A program made the translations under genes and the position numbers. From the NCBI GenBank assembly GCA_036346395.1, contig CM070604.1, positions 2,889,501-2,953,500 on the forward strand: a stretch of 64,000 nucleotides of DNA. Direction: 5' to 3'. Positions 12,209 through 21,881 of the stretch are shown one piece after another. Positions within the stretch are counted from its first letter, which is position 1; each line of letters begins with the position of its first letter. Under the pieces are notes generated by a model, which saw nothing but the letters and a program-made list of their open reading frames with translations, ran no database searches and was not told the origin of the DNA. Origin of the DNA: Hsuehochloa calcarea (taxonomy: Eukaryota > Streptophyta > Magnoliopsida > Poales > Poaceae).

Positions 12209-12693
12209 TCATCGCAACTCCTCCTGCCGACACAATGTGTCCAAGAAAAGCCACTTGGTGAGCCAAAATTCATTTTTGCTAAGTTTGGCATAAAGTTGGT
12301 GTTCTCGGAGTTTGCCCAAAATAATTCTGAGATGTTTTTCATGCTCTTCCATATCTCTTGAATAGATGAGAATATCATCTATGAATACCACCACAAACTT
12401 ATCCAAAAATTCCATGAACACTTTGTTCATCATATTCATGAAATAAGCAGGGGCATTTGTTAGTCCAAATGACATCACTGTGAACTCGTACAATCCATAT
12501 CTGGTGGTGAAGGCTGTCTTCGGAATATCTTCTGGTCTAATTTTTAAGCGATGGTAGCCCCGATCTCAAATCAATCTTGGAGAAAACACTGGCTCCTTTA
12601 AGTTGATCAAACAAATCATCTATCCTAGGTAACGGGTACTTGTTTTTGATTGTTACCTCGTTGAGTGATCTATAGTCCACACACATTCTCATA
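12209..12693 (-). pseudogene. gypsy reverse transcriptase (second copy, truncated)
   Basis: The minus strand encodes [33 protein letters not shown] and KIDLRS in one frame, then [20 protein letters not shown] and [11 protein letters not shown] in another. The 5' boundary at about 12693 is a junction with unrelated sequence, so the N-terminal RT fingers and everything upstream are missing. The frame reads straight out of RT into the neighbouring antisense ORF region, giving a chimeric open frame with no functional meaning. Confidence 0.8.
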
Positions 12694-13048
12694 CCATCCC
12701 ATAATAATATTGGAACAGCTCGAGATCCGCCGGAATCCCCAGATACGCCTCGCACAGGTACACGAACACACTTAACATGGTAATGGAATTGGGACCTAAG
12801 TTCACCAATTCCACCAAAAAGTGCTTGAGTACCACTGTAAGAAAGGGGTGAGCAGGCAGTCGAAGGCCGCACTCACAATACGCTTGAAAGACGGGGATTT
12901 GCCCATTTTCCCCCGATGGCCAGTGCTGCCCGATAGCCGGAATCCACTTTACCAGAGCCTTCTCTGGAATCTTCCCGGCATCGACCAAGATTTTGATCTT
13001 AGCCGCATCCATCTCCGATTCTTCCCATTCGTAAACTCTCTTGGCCAT
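12693..13048 (-). CDS. Antisense ORF with PF04195-like 'putative gypsy type transposon' domain
   Basis: The frame starts at the ATG at 13048 ([19 protein letters not shown]) and contains [34 protein letters not shown] and [21 protein letters not shown] recognise this as the plant family Pfam calls Transposase_28 (putative gypsy type transposon), though it is neither gag nor pol. It is cut at its C-terminal side by the junction at 12693. It lies antisense to the plus-strand LTR at 13878-14693. Some Tat-lineage gypsy elements are known to carry extra ORFs antisense between pol and the 3' LTR, and that is my preferred reading. The function is unknown. It could instead belong to a separate, inverted element. 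Confidence 0.6.
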
Positions 13049-13234
13049 TTCGCCGTAAGCAAGAAGTTTTTGATTGGGTTGGCGGAGAGAAGATGAAACC
13101 TAGTCGAGGACGGAGAAAGCAAGAGCTCAAGAACAATGGAGTGATTTGAGGAAAAGGTAAAACCCAAGTCTACCTCTGGTAAGTTTTATAACAACGGCCA
13201 CGATCGCCGCTTCTAAACCGTCTCGTCTATAGGT

Positions 13235-13735
13235 CTGTGGGAGTTGGTTGCACCGCTTCGGGAACCGCTTCATCGGACAAGTCTGTGAAGAACCGGTTGC
13301 AATTCCCCAGATGGTCCGTTCGAGAAAAATTAGGTGCGATTGTCACCCCAAGCGAAATTACTTTCTTGACCAAGTCTTTCTGGTTGAAGGAAGTATCAAT
13401 CGGAAGGGTTTTTTTCTCCGATTCCCCTACTACGACCACCAGACGGTCGTAGGGTTTTTTACGACTTTTTGATAGTCGTAAGCAATCTTCACGATTGCGC
13501 TCGCTTCAGGAACCGTCTCATCAACAGATCTGTGGAAATCGTTTACAATTCCCAGTGATGCATTCAGAAAGTTAGGTTCGTTTTGTCACCTCCAAGCAAA
13601 ATTACTTTCTTGACCAAATCATTACGTCGTAAGGAAGTATCAATCGAAGGGTTTTTCTCCGATCGCCCTACTACGACCACTTCACAGTCGTAGGGGTTTT
13701 TATGACTTTTTGATAGTCGTAAGCAACCTTTCTGA
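13235..13735 (+). repeat. Two tandem copies of a ~245 bp repeat
   Basis: The block 13250-13490 is repeated at 13500-13735. Shared landmarks include GGAACCG, ATTACTTTCTTGACCAA, AAGGAAGTATCAATCG and ACGACTTTTTGATAGTCGTA. The copies are diverged by roughly one base in five to ten. The repeats lie between the antisense ORF and the purine tract of the Tat-type element, a place where Tat elements often carry tandem repeats. No coding capacity is evident. Confidence 0.7.
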
Positions 13736-13862
13736 TCAAGCAAATTCCTGGTCAAAATAGCATTCAAATGTCGAAGAGTTTTTCCTTCGACCATAGTTCT
13801 ACAACATTTTCATAGTCGTAAGTCCATTTACGAATCCTTCACCAAGTAAGTTACTTTCACTT

Positions 13863-14693
13863 GGAGTGGGGGCTAGATGACGAGGATCTAATAATCCTCA
13901 TTTTATCTTTTATCTATAATTCTTATTATAGGTGAATATGATGTCACATAGTCCCCAGAAGTACCCCTTATATTTATAAGGGAGAGGCCTACCAAGTGAT
14001 TGTAAGATCTTCTACAATCACCCCCATAGTCGTAAGTCTTACTACGACTATGTCATGGTCGTAAGACTTTCTACGACCACTACATGGTCGTAAGTCCTTC
14101 TCGACCACTACATAGTCGTAAGTCCTTCTCGATCGCACCGGTCGTAAGTTCTTCTACAACCAAGTAAACCACGACCACCTTATAATCAAACCTACAGGCA
14201 AGTGGGTCCAATTGATTAAGGAATCCGAACGGTCTACACGCACTATTATTCCGCGTAGTAATGGTGCGTAAATACCCCATTACCTCTGGAAGATAATTGC
14301 CAAACGGCGTGAAGAAGCCAATGCGCGGTAATCACGCCATCATGCTGTTCTTTGGATTAATTAGGCGCATCTTCCGCAGGACAAAACGGCTACTCCTTCA
14401 CGACTATATAAGGGCATCAATCAGAGGGATGAAGAAAAGAGGACACAGACGGCCAATCAGGGCGAAATAGAGCGAGTCAAAGAGAAATACAAGTAATATT
14501 CTCTGTAATAGTCTTAGCTTCTTACTTGATCATCAAGAATACCATACACACACAGGAGTAGGGTTATTATTCTCTCCGGAGAAGGCCTGAACCTGTATAA
14601 ACATCCTGTGTCAACCACTCTGCGTGATTTCATCTTTAGGAGACCCCCCGAATCAAATAATCTTTACGTAAGATCGGTTCTAATACACCGACA
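13863..14693 (+). mobile_element. Purine tract and 3' LTR of a Tat-type gypsy element
   Basis: A purine-rich tract (GGAGTGGGGGCTAGA, 13863-13877) is followed by an LTR starting TGACGAGGATCT at 13878 and ending CACCGACA at 14693, about 816 bp. It has a TATA box (CTATATAAGG) near 14403 on the plus strand and a downstream A-rich transcript region. The rest of this plus-strand element to the left is missing beyond 12693. I cannot confirm a target duplication because the 5' end is absent. Confidence 0.6.
14025..14165 (+). repeat. GTCGTAAG minisatellite in the Tat-type LTR
   Basis: Five copies of a roughly 25-32 bp unit built on GTCGTAAGTCCTTCTCGACC occur head to tail. The same GTCGTA motif appears in the 245 bp repeats upstream, and CGTAAG/CTTACG pairs make short hairpins possible. 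It lies upstream of the LTR TATA box, where promoter repeats are common, but no regulatory role can be shown from sequence. Confidence 0.65.
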
Positions 14694-15545
14694 AGACCTT
14701 TTGCCTTTGAAGTCGACGCGACGGAGAGAACGATGGAAAACAGCAGTGCGTCAGTGGCCGGTGTCCTCGCCGTAGCTCTACCACCGAGGATCCATCCGGT
14801 GGAACCCTTGAACAGCAAGAGGGTCTTTCATTGACGGCCCCTTTTTCTCCTTTGTGAATAGCGAGGTGGTGGAGCTCAGTCGATTGATCTGAAACCGGCT
14901 GAGATGGATAGCGGTGAACCTCGGTGGAGTTGATGACTAATGCGGAGGAGATGGATGAAGGTCGGTGGATGTACACCGCCTCCACCTTGGTTTGTTTCAA
15001 GAACCTACTCTGGATACAAGGTTTTGGAACTGGATTGGAGTTTGGGAAAGATGATAGAATTACGGATGGGGTGACAAATCAAGTCACAGACTCACCGCAT
15101 GAGCCACAAGTCAGCCCGTGGCCGCCACGACCCACAACTCGTGCCATCGGCAAGGGCGCAGTCGGCGCCGTTGAGGTCATGGAAGCCGTCGTCGGTGGCG
15201 TCGGAGCATACGCGGCTTCATCGGTGGGGCACAACATCGAGCACCTTGCGGGCGTAGTCGGTTGGTGTGGGGGAGGGGTAGGGTAGGAGCGGTGTGATGA
15301 TGAGGCGGCCACACCACTAGTTGAACCGTCGACGACGTGGAAGCGAGTGCCGTCTTGCCGTGTGGCGATAGCGGATGTAGAGACGCAGTGACAACGACGG
15401 GCGATGAAGCGGTGTTGGGGGCTAGGAAGGCGAGGATGGTGGTGTGGCGAGCGTGCCGGTGGAGGTGGACAATGAGCCTGCGGCAGCCCCGGTGGGCGGA
15501 AGGTAGTCTCGGCGACCAACGGAGGAGGGTAGAGAGAGAAGAGCG
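14694..15545. other. Unassigned GC-rich stretch left of the copia insertion
   Basis: This 850 bp holds overlapping frames on both strands (for example 15079-15519 minus, rich in Pro, His and Ala) but no domain I recognise. It continues at 21882 on the other side of the copia element, since the target duplication joins the two. A host gene or an older transposon could be hidden here. I see no splice-consistent model. Confidence 0.4.
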
Positions 15546-15550
15546 GGTAG

Positions 15551-15981
15551 TGTTAGAATGATCTCATCTCAGGCATTTGGCCCAACGGCCAAATGCCCCC
15601 TTTGATCGCTACGATCGGGGCGCCACCCCAATTGGCTGGTGGGCCCCTGTCGCCAGCGCCACATAAAAGAGGTGGGCGGTCGGGGCGGCATGCAACACGA
15701 GGTTCATCGTGCCGCCACAACCCTAACCAATAAACCCTAGACCGATCTGTGAGGGGGCGCTCCAGCGACGGGATCTACCACCGCCGCCTCTACTGCTAGT
15801 GAGATCGCCGCCGCCCGGGAGACGCCGCCACCAGGGAGAACCCCTCACCGACAAACCACGAAGGCCAACCCCTCCTCCTCTACATCGGACGGTAACGAAC
15901 CCTAATGCTCTCTCTCTCCCCCCTTCTTTCTCGGATCCGAAACCAAAAACACCCAGATCCATACCAAAGAAAACCCCAACA
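15551..15981 (+). repeat. 5' LTR of copia element
   Basis: The LTR begins TGTTAGAATGATCTC and ends AACCCCAACA. It has a short palindrome GGCATTTGGCCCAACGGCC-like near its start and a TATA-like ACATAAAAGAGG near 15660. It differs from the 3' LTR by several indels. Confidence 0.9.
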
Positions 15982-15982
15982 A

Positions 15983-17100
15983 TGGTATCAGAGCCCTCTA
16001 GGCGTAGATCTAGATGGCAAAAGAAAAGAAACAGAAAAAGGGGGGAACCCTAACCCTAACTCTAGATCTGAAACGGCGGGACTTACCTGGCCGTGCGGGA
16101 TGGTCGGGCGAGCCGTGGGCTCGCCTTCGTCGTCGCAGGTGTGCGGTGAGACCGGCCGTATTGTAGGCTCACCGCCGCTCCAAAGCCGCGCGTGGATCGT
16201 CCCGGCGCGTGTGGAAGGGCGCCAACACGGAGCCGCTCGACGGCGGCGTACTCCCCGAGGGGAGAGCGCACGCCTGCGAGAGGGCCCGCGGTGGCGCCGG
16301 TCTTTTTCTCTCCGAGTCTCCGTCGCTTCTTCCGCCGCTCTGATGTGAAGAGAGAGAGAGAGAGAGAAGGGAGAAATGGCTTAGGGTTTCGGGGGCCGTC
16401 GCCGCGCGCGGGTTTTTGTTCGGGCGAAATCACCGCCGAGCCGTCGGATCGCGTTCGACGGATAAGATCGCGCTGACAGCGGTGAAGCGGCGATGGGTGC
16501 GTTGTCGCGGGGATTTCGGCCGTCGGACGCGCATCCGACGGAGCGCCGGCGACGCTACGGGCGACGCGCGTACAGCAGATTTCGACGCCTGAGCCCAGTT
16601 GCGGCTGCGGCGCGGAAGCGAAGAAGGCGGCTGACGAGCAGGCAGCCGTGGGCCGAGGTCGCACTGAACGGGCTGAAATGGCCGTTTACCGCAAGAAAAG
16701 CCGAAATGGGATTTGATGAATTTCAATAAAAAATTCAATAAAATCTCGTAAATTTTGCACCAACGTGTTATTTTTCCGCAGATTAAATGTATCTGATCTT
16801 AATACTTACGAGAATGAATTATTTTTAGAATAATTTTATGTTTCATTGCAAAAGTTAAATATTGATTAATTCTTTTAATTAAATTCAACCAACGGAGAAT
16901 TTAATTTTAAGAATTGTTGTGAATTATGATATTGTTATTTTTCGACCAACGTTGATAATAACAATATTATAATTTTAATTGATGATTTTATGCATTATTT
17001 CTATTTACGCCAGCGGTGATATAGATTTAATGTATAGATAAAATTGTATGTTTTAATTTTAACCAACGTTGAAACTAAGGCATGCGCTATTGTTATTATA
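15983..17100 (+). other. Long untranslated leader of the copia element
   Basis: After the primer site there is a GC-rich part (16070-16700) with long overlapping frames on both strands, none with a domain I recognise, and a CT/GA microsatellite near 16347-16367. An AT-rich part (16740-17100) follows, in which CCAACG-type motifs recur at about 16758, 16888, 16952, 17010 and 17061. Such leaders can hold packaging or translation signals, or captured host DNA. Neither can be shown here. Confidence 0.5.
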
Positions 17101-17130
17101 AATGTTCTCACTATATATGGATTGTGTTTT

Positions 17131-18188
17131 CGGGAGGATATTCTTTGATGGGCTACATCGAGATATCCCTGTTCTCAAAGGAGACAATTACGGTGAATGG
17201 AAGAAAAGATTGACTGGCCTTCATTTTAGCCGAGGTGGATGGGTAGTCACCACACCGTGTCCTCTGAGCTGTGGGCACGGTGAGGGAGGCAAATGAGGAT
17301 GATGTTGCTTGGTAGATCAAATGTAGGACTTTGCTCCCATAAAAATGTCATATGATCTTGATCATAAAGTGGGTCACCGCCAACAAGAAATGTTTGGTCG
17401 TGATAAAGAACACGATTGAGCCTCGCAATTGTGGGCTCAATCGCAGAGTGTGACAACATCACGAGTATCTTGAGAAAATAAAGAGTCGATTCTGGCTCTT
17501 CAAAGACTTATGCTACACGGTGATTAAGCGCCTTGTGTGTAAAGGTACTCGGTGGTGGCAAAGTGGCATAAGAGAGCACATACTAAGGATGGGTAACTTG
17601 GCATCCAAACTTAAACCAATGGATTTGGCTCTCAAGGATGAGTTCCTTATTCATTTGATTTTTGCTTCCTTCTTAGGAAAAGTTTGACACCTTTGTTGTC
17701 AACTACAACATGCGGCGAGAAATGGGATTTAGAAAAGTGCATAGCTATGTGTGTGCAAGAGGAAGAAAGATTTAAATCCTCACATGGTGGTTCTATCAAC
17801 TATGTGAAAGACAACAAGAAAAGGAACTTCAACAGTAACTTCTCAAAGAACAAAGGAAAAGCCCCTGCCTATCACCTCAATGAATAAGTTTGCAAGAGAC
17901 AAAGATCGTTGTCTTCATTTGCAAGAAGACGGACACTACAAGAAGAATTGTCCCGATTACTTAAAGATGATAATGGCAAAGAAAGGTGAGAACATTATTA
18001 CCTTTATAAATGAATCAGATGTACAATATTCAAATCTACTTGGTGGATTGATTCAGGAGCGACTGTTCATGTTCTTAATTCTTTCTGTGGATTCCGCTCG
18101 ACGAGGACTACGCAAAGAAAAGAAAGATGCATTAAAGTTGCAAATGGAGTCCAAGCTAAAGTTGAAGCCGTTGGCGATCTTTCATTAG
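17131..18188 (+). pseudogene. copia gag, rearranged and frameshifted
   Basis: The start region encodes FDGLHRDIPVLKGDNYGEWK, the typical N-terminus of copia gag. The middle (17220-17560) is scrambled. Downstream come EEERFKSSHGGSINYVKDNK and a degraded zinc knuckle reading CLHLQEDGHYKKNCPDYLK near 17908-17964, in which the second Cys is lost to a one-base shift. The inverted copy at 63243-63700 has the same region. Gag would form the particle shell. Confidence 0.7.
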
Positions 18189-19490
18189 AGCTAGCTGATG
18201 GTTTCACTCTTTTACTTAGAGATGTTCTTTATGTTCCCTCTTTACAGAGGAATTTGATTAGTGTTTCAAATTTGGACAATGATGGTTATGATTGTCATTT
18301 TGGAAAATGGCAAGTGTGAAATAATATTTAATAAAAAATGTGTTGGTCTTGCCATCAAACAAGATGAGCTTTATTTATTGTCACTTCGTGAAAATGTGAA
18401 TTACAGATGTGATATGAATGAGCGATATCCTACTTTGAGAATGCGAAGTAAAAGACGAGAGAACTCAAAGGCATCATCGAAATTATGGCAATCGTAGTTT
18501 AGGCCATATTTCGAGGGGAGAATAGAAAGACTAGTTAAGAATGATATTCTTCCTCTATTAGAGTTCTCAGACTTAGAACAATGCAGAGAATGCATTAAAG
18601 GAAAATATGTAAAGAAAATTAAGAAAGACGCAAAAAGAAGCACATGAGTTCTACAAATTATTCACACAGACATTTGTGGTCCTTTTCCTGTGAAAAGTGT
18701 GAATGGATATGACTCGCTCATAACATTCACGGATGATTACTCCGCTATGGATATATTTATCCAATCAAAGAAAGAAATGAAGCCTTGGATAAATTCAAGA
18801 TATTTAAGGCTGAAGTTGAAAACTAACACGACTTAAAGATTAAGATAGTTCGATCTGATCGTGGGGGGAGTACTACGGTCGACATACCCCATATGGACAA
18901 GTTCCTGGACCTTTGCAAGGTTTTACAGGAAATGGCATAGTGGCCCAAAGATTCTACACAAAGCGAACCTCAGCAAAATGGAGTAGCTGAAAGACGCAAC
19001 CGTACCCTGATGGATATGGTGCGAAGCATGATGAGCTACTCCACACTCCCATTGAGTTTATGGATGGAGGCGTTGAAAACCGCCATTCATATTCTCAACA
19101 GAGTGCCTAGTAAGTCGGTGCCCAAAACACCGTACGAGTTGTGGGCGGAAGAGTTCCTTCACTAAACCACTTACGTGTGTGGGGAGTCTACTTTGAGGCT
19201 AAAGTATTTAACCCAAACCTTGGGAAGCTTGATCCCAAAAGCAAGAAGTTGCCATTTCATTGGCTACCCTGAAAAGTCAAAAGGTTTTCGTTTCTACTGT
19301 CCAAATAGATATACAAAGTTTGTAGAAACGAGACACGCTGTCTTCTTAGAGGATGAAATGATGAGGGGGAGCAAAGCAGCGTGGGAAATTGATCTTGAAG
19401 AGAAGCGGGTATATGTGCCCACTCCGATGATTCAGGAGCCATTTTACTCATCGCCTGCTCTCTCTGCTGCATAACAAAGGTGTCGACATC
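18189..19490 (+). pseudogene. copia protease/integrase region, broken
   Basis: Between 18190 and 18650 are the protease tail (DVLYVPSLQRNLISVS-like) and the integrase zinc domain (ECIKGK near 18590). The integrase core follows, with TDICGPFPVKSVNGYDS at about 18670, [14 protein letters not shown] at about 18980 and [18 protein letters not shown] at about 19090. Frame breaks separate these segments. The end (19175-19474) is the C-terminal integrase extension, with KSKGFRFYCPNRYTKFVETR. Confidence 0.75.
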
Positions 19491-19493
19491 TGA

Positions 19494-20760
19494 GTGATAG
19501 CACCTGTTGTTGGTCCTCCCATGGCGACAACGAATGAACATGTGGAACCTGTCCTTCAGGAACCCATGGAAACCGTTGTTGCACATGAGGAAGAACAGCA
19601 ACAGCCACACACAGAACAAGGGCCGACTAACGAAGGTCCCAGAAGGTCCCAAAGAGCGAGAAGATTAGCTATTTCTGATGACTATGAGATTTATCATACA
19701 GAGGAATTTCAAATGGAGGATGATCCCACCTCATTTGAAGAAGCCATGAGAAGCGAAAATTCTTCAAAATGGCTTGAGGCCATGGAAGAGGAAATGAGGT
19801 CCATGAAGGCTAATAAAGTCTGGGACTTGGAAATTATTCCTAAAGGAGCCAAAACAGTAGGCTGTAAATGGGTCTACAAAACAAAGCTTAACTCCCAAGG
19901 GAATGTAGAAAGATACAAAGCGCGACTTGTGGCAAAAGGCTTTACGCAAAGAGAAGGGATTGATTACAATGAGACCTTTTCTCCGGCCTCTCAGAAGATT
20001 CTTCGTAATCATAATGGCATTAGTAGCACATTATGATTTAGAGTTACATCAGATGGATGTAAAGACGGCATTTCTTAATGGGGATTTGGAGGAAAATGTT
20101 TACATGGCACAACCGAAAGGTTTTGTCGTGGAAGGAAATGAAAGAATGGGATGCCACTAAAGAAATCGATTTATGGGTTAAAGCAAGCTTCAAGACAAGT
20201 GGTACTTGAAGTTTTACAAGACAATAAGAAAATTTGGGTTTAAAGAGAATGTAGAGGACAACTGTGTCTATACAAAGTTTAAAGATGGGAAGTTTATCTT
20301 CCTAATCCTGTATGTGGATGATATCCTACTGGCTAGTAGTGATGTCATCACATCGAGACAAAGAAGTTTTGTCCTCAAACTTTGATATGAAAGATCTTGG
20401 TGAAGCTTCGCTCGTTCTAGGGATCAAATTCACCGGATAGAAACAAGGGAATTTTGGGATGTCACAAAAGCATACATAGAGAAAGTATTAAAGAAATTTG
20501 GTATACATAAATGTAGTCCTTCACCTGCACCTATAGTCAAGGGCGATAGATATGGGGATTTTCAATGCCCCAGGAACCAGTACGAGCTCGATCAAATGAA
20601 ATCGGTTCCATATGCTTCAGCTGTCGGAAGCTTGCAGTATGCTCAAGTGTGTACACGCCCTGACTTAGCGTTTGTTACGGGTTACTTGGCGATTCCAGAG
20701 CAACTCGAGTAGAACATTGGAAATTGATAAAGAAAGTCTTATGTTATTTGCAAGGAACAA
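19494..20760 (+). pseudogene. copia reverse transcriptase, broken
   Basis: The open frame 19494-20036 carries the linker and RT start ([57 protein letters not shown]). After a frame break, HQMDVKTAFLNGDLEENVYM and later YVDDILLASS (catalytic motif, near 20310-20340) follow. The near-intact homologue at 60438-61397 shows what is missing. Several breaks coincide with CTG or CAG sites of that copy. Confidence 0.8.
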
Positions 20761-20824
20761 AAGGCCTCATGATGACATACTGTAAGATCGATTCACTCTA
20801 TATAGTGGGGTATCTGATTCGATT

Positions 20825-21258
20825 TTGCGGGAGATGATAGAAAGTCGACATCCGGATATGTGTTCACTCTCATTTGGAGGAGCTATATCGTGGAAAAGCT
20901 CAAAGCAAACCGTCACTACATCGTCCACAATGTATGCCGAGTTTGTAGCATGTTATGAGGCTACGGGGCAGGTGAACTGGCTAAAGAAGTTCATACCCGG
21001 TTTAAAAGTGGTTGACGACATCAATAGACCACTTAAGTTGTATCGCGATAATGAACCCGCAGAATGTATGCCCACAACAATAAGTCAAGTGGTGCCGCCA
21101 AACACATTGACATAAAGTACTATGTTGTGAAAGATAAAGTTCGGATCAAATTATAAATCTTGAGCATATAAGTACCGCAGAAAGATGTTAGCGGATCCGC
21201 TTACTAAAGGCTTACCACCCAACGTGTTCAGAGAACATATAGCGGCATGGGTTTAAGG
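20825..21258 (+). pseudogene. copia RNase H, broken
   Basis: The frame encodes SFGGAISWKSSKQTVTTSST followed by MYAEFVACYEATGQ, the copia RNase H signature, then a frame break and the C-terminal ADPLTKGLPPNVFREHIAAW region just before the stop near 21255. A purine-rich 3' leader leads into the 3' LTR at 21459. Confidence 0.75.
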
Positions 21259-21458
21259 GAAAGCCTATGATTCCGGACTAAAAGATGGCCCAAAAGATTA
21301 AAGTAACTATTTCGTAACAAGGAGGTGTATTGTAGTCATTGAATCTATCGGCGATTGACCGTGACGATGAGACATGTTCTATGCATAACTCTGTAATGGA
21401 ATGAGTAAAGTCAAAAGTAATTAAAGATAAAGCATAGATTGAGATCAAGGGGGAGAAT

Positions 21459-21876
21459 GTTAGAATGATCTCATCTCAGGCATTTGGCCCAACGGCCAAA
21501 TGCCCCCGATCGCGCTACGATCGGGGCGCCACCTAATTGGTGGTGGGGCCTGCCGCCGCCACATAAAGAGGTGGAGTCGGGCAGACGCAACACGAGGTTC
21601 ACCGTGCCGCCACAAACCCTAACCAATAAACCCTAGTCCGTCTGAGGAGGCGCCCAATGACGGGATCTACCACCACCGCCTCTACTGCCAGTGAGATCAC
21701 CGCCGCCCGGGAGACGCCGCCACTAGGGAGAACCCCTCACCGACAAACCACGATGGCCAACCCCTCCTCCTCTACATCGGACGGTAACGAACCCTAATGC
21801 TCTCTCTCTCTCTCCCCCTTCTCTCTCGGATCCGAAACCAAAAACACCCAGATCCATACCAAAGAAAACCCCAACA
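21459..21876 (+). repeat. 3' LTR of copia element
   Basis: This repeats 15551-15981 with small indels, starts TGTTAGAATG after the purine tract GGGGGAGAA, and ends CCCCAACA at 21876, followed by the GGTAG duplicate. Confidence 0.9.
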
Positions 21877-21881
21877 GGTAG

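Larger units (their letters stand above)
10039..12693 (-). mobile_element. Truncated second internal region of Tekay-type gypsy
   Basis: This repeats 1588-4220: chromodomain, integrase, RNase H and reverse transcriptase in the same order on the minus strand. Similarity stops abruptly near 12693, within the N-terminal part of the reverse transcriptase just after the sequence encoding [12 protein letters not shown]. Beyond that point the DNA belongs to a different element. Protease, gag and primer site are absent, so this is a remnant that shares the LTR at 6952-10038 as its 3' LTR. Confidence 0.85.
15551..21876 (+). mobile_element. Complete-length Ty1/copia element, target duplication GGTAG
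   Basis: The 5' LTR (15551-15981, 431 bp) and 3' LTR (21459-21876, 418 bp) both start TGTTAGAATG and end CCCCAACA. They are flanked by the same five bases GGTAG at 15546-15550 and 21877-21881. A tRNA-Met primer site TGGTATCAGAGCCC follows the 5' LTR at 15983, and a purine tract GGGGGAGAA precedes the 3' LTR. The interior has a 1.1 kb non-coding leader, then gag, integrase, reverse transcriptase and RNase H in copia order. Reading frames are broken many times. A related element lies inverted at 59499-64000. Confidence 0.92.

Noticed and set aside
13201..14165. CRISPR-like array (repeated GTCGTAAG units)
   Set aside because: Units are degenerate, spacers are themselves repeated, and the sequence is a plant LTR minisatellite.
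16040..16070. Telomere-like AACCCTAACCCTAA
   Set aside because: Only two units, inside a retroelement leader; short CCCTAA words are common in such GC-rich leaders.
16083..16664. 193-codon minus-strand frame in the copia leader
   Set aside because: No domain, Arg/Pro/Ser-rich, and the plus strand is open over the same stretch.
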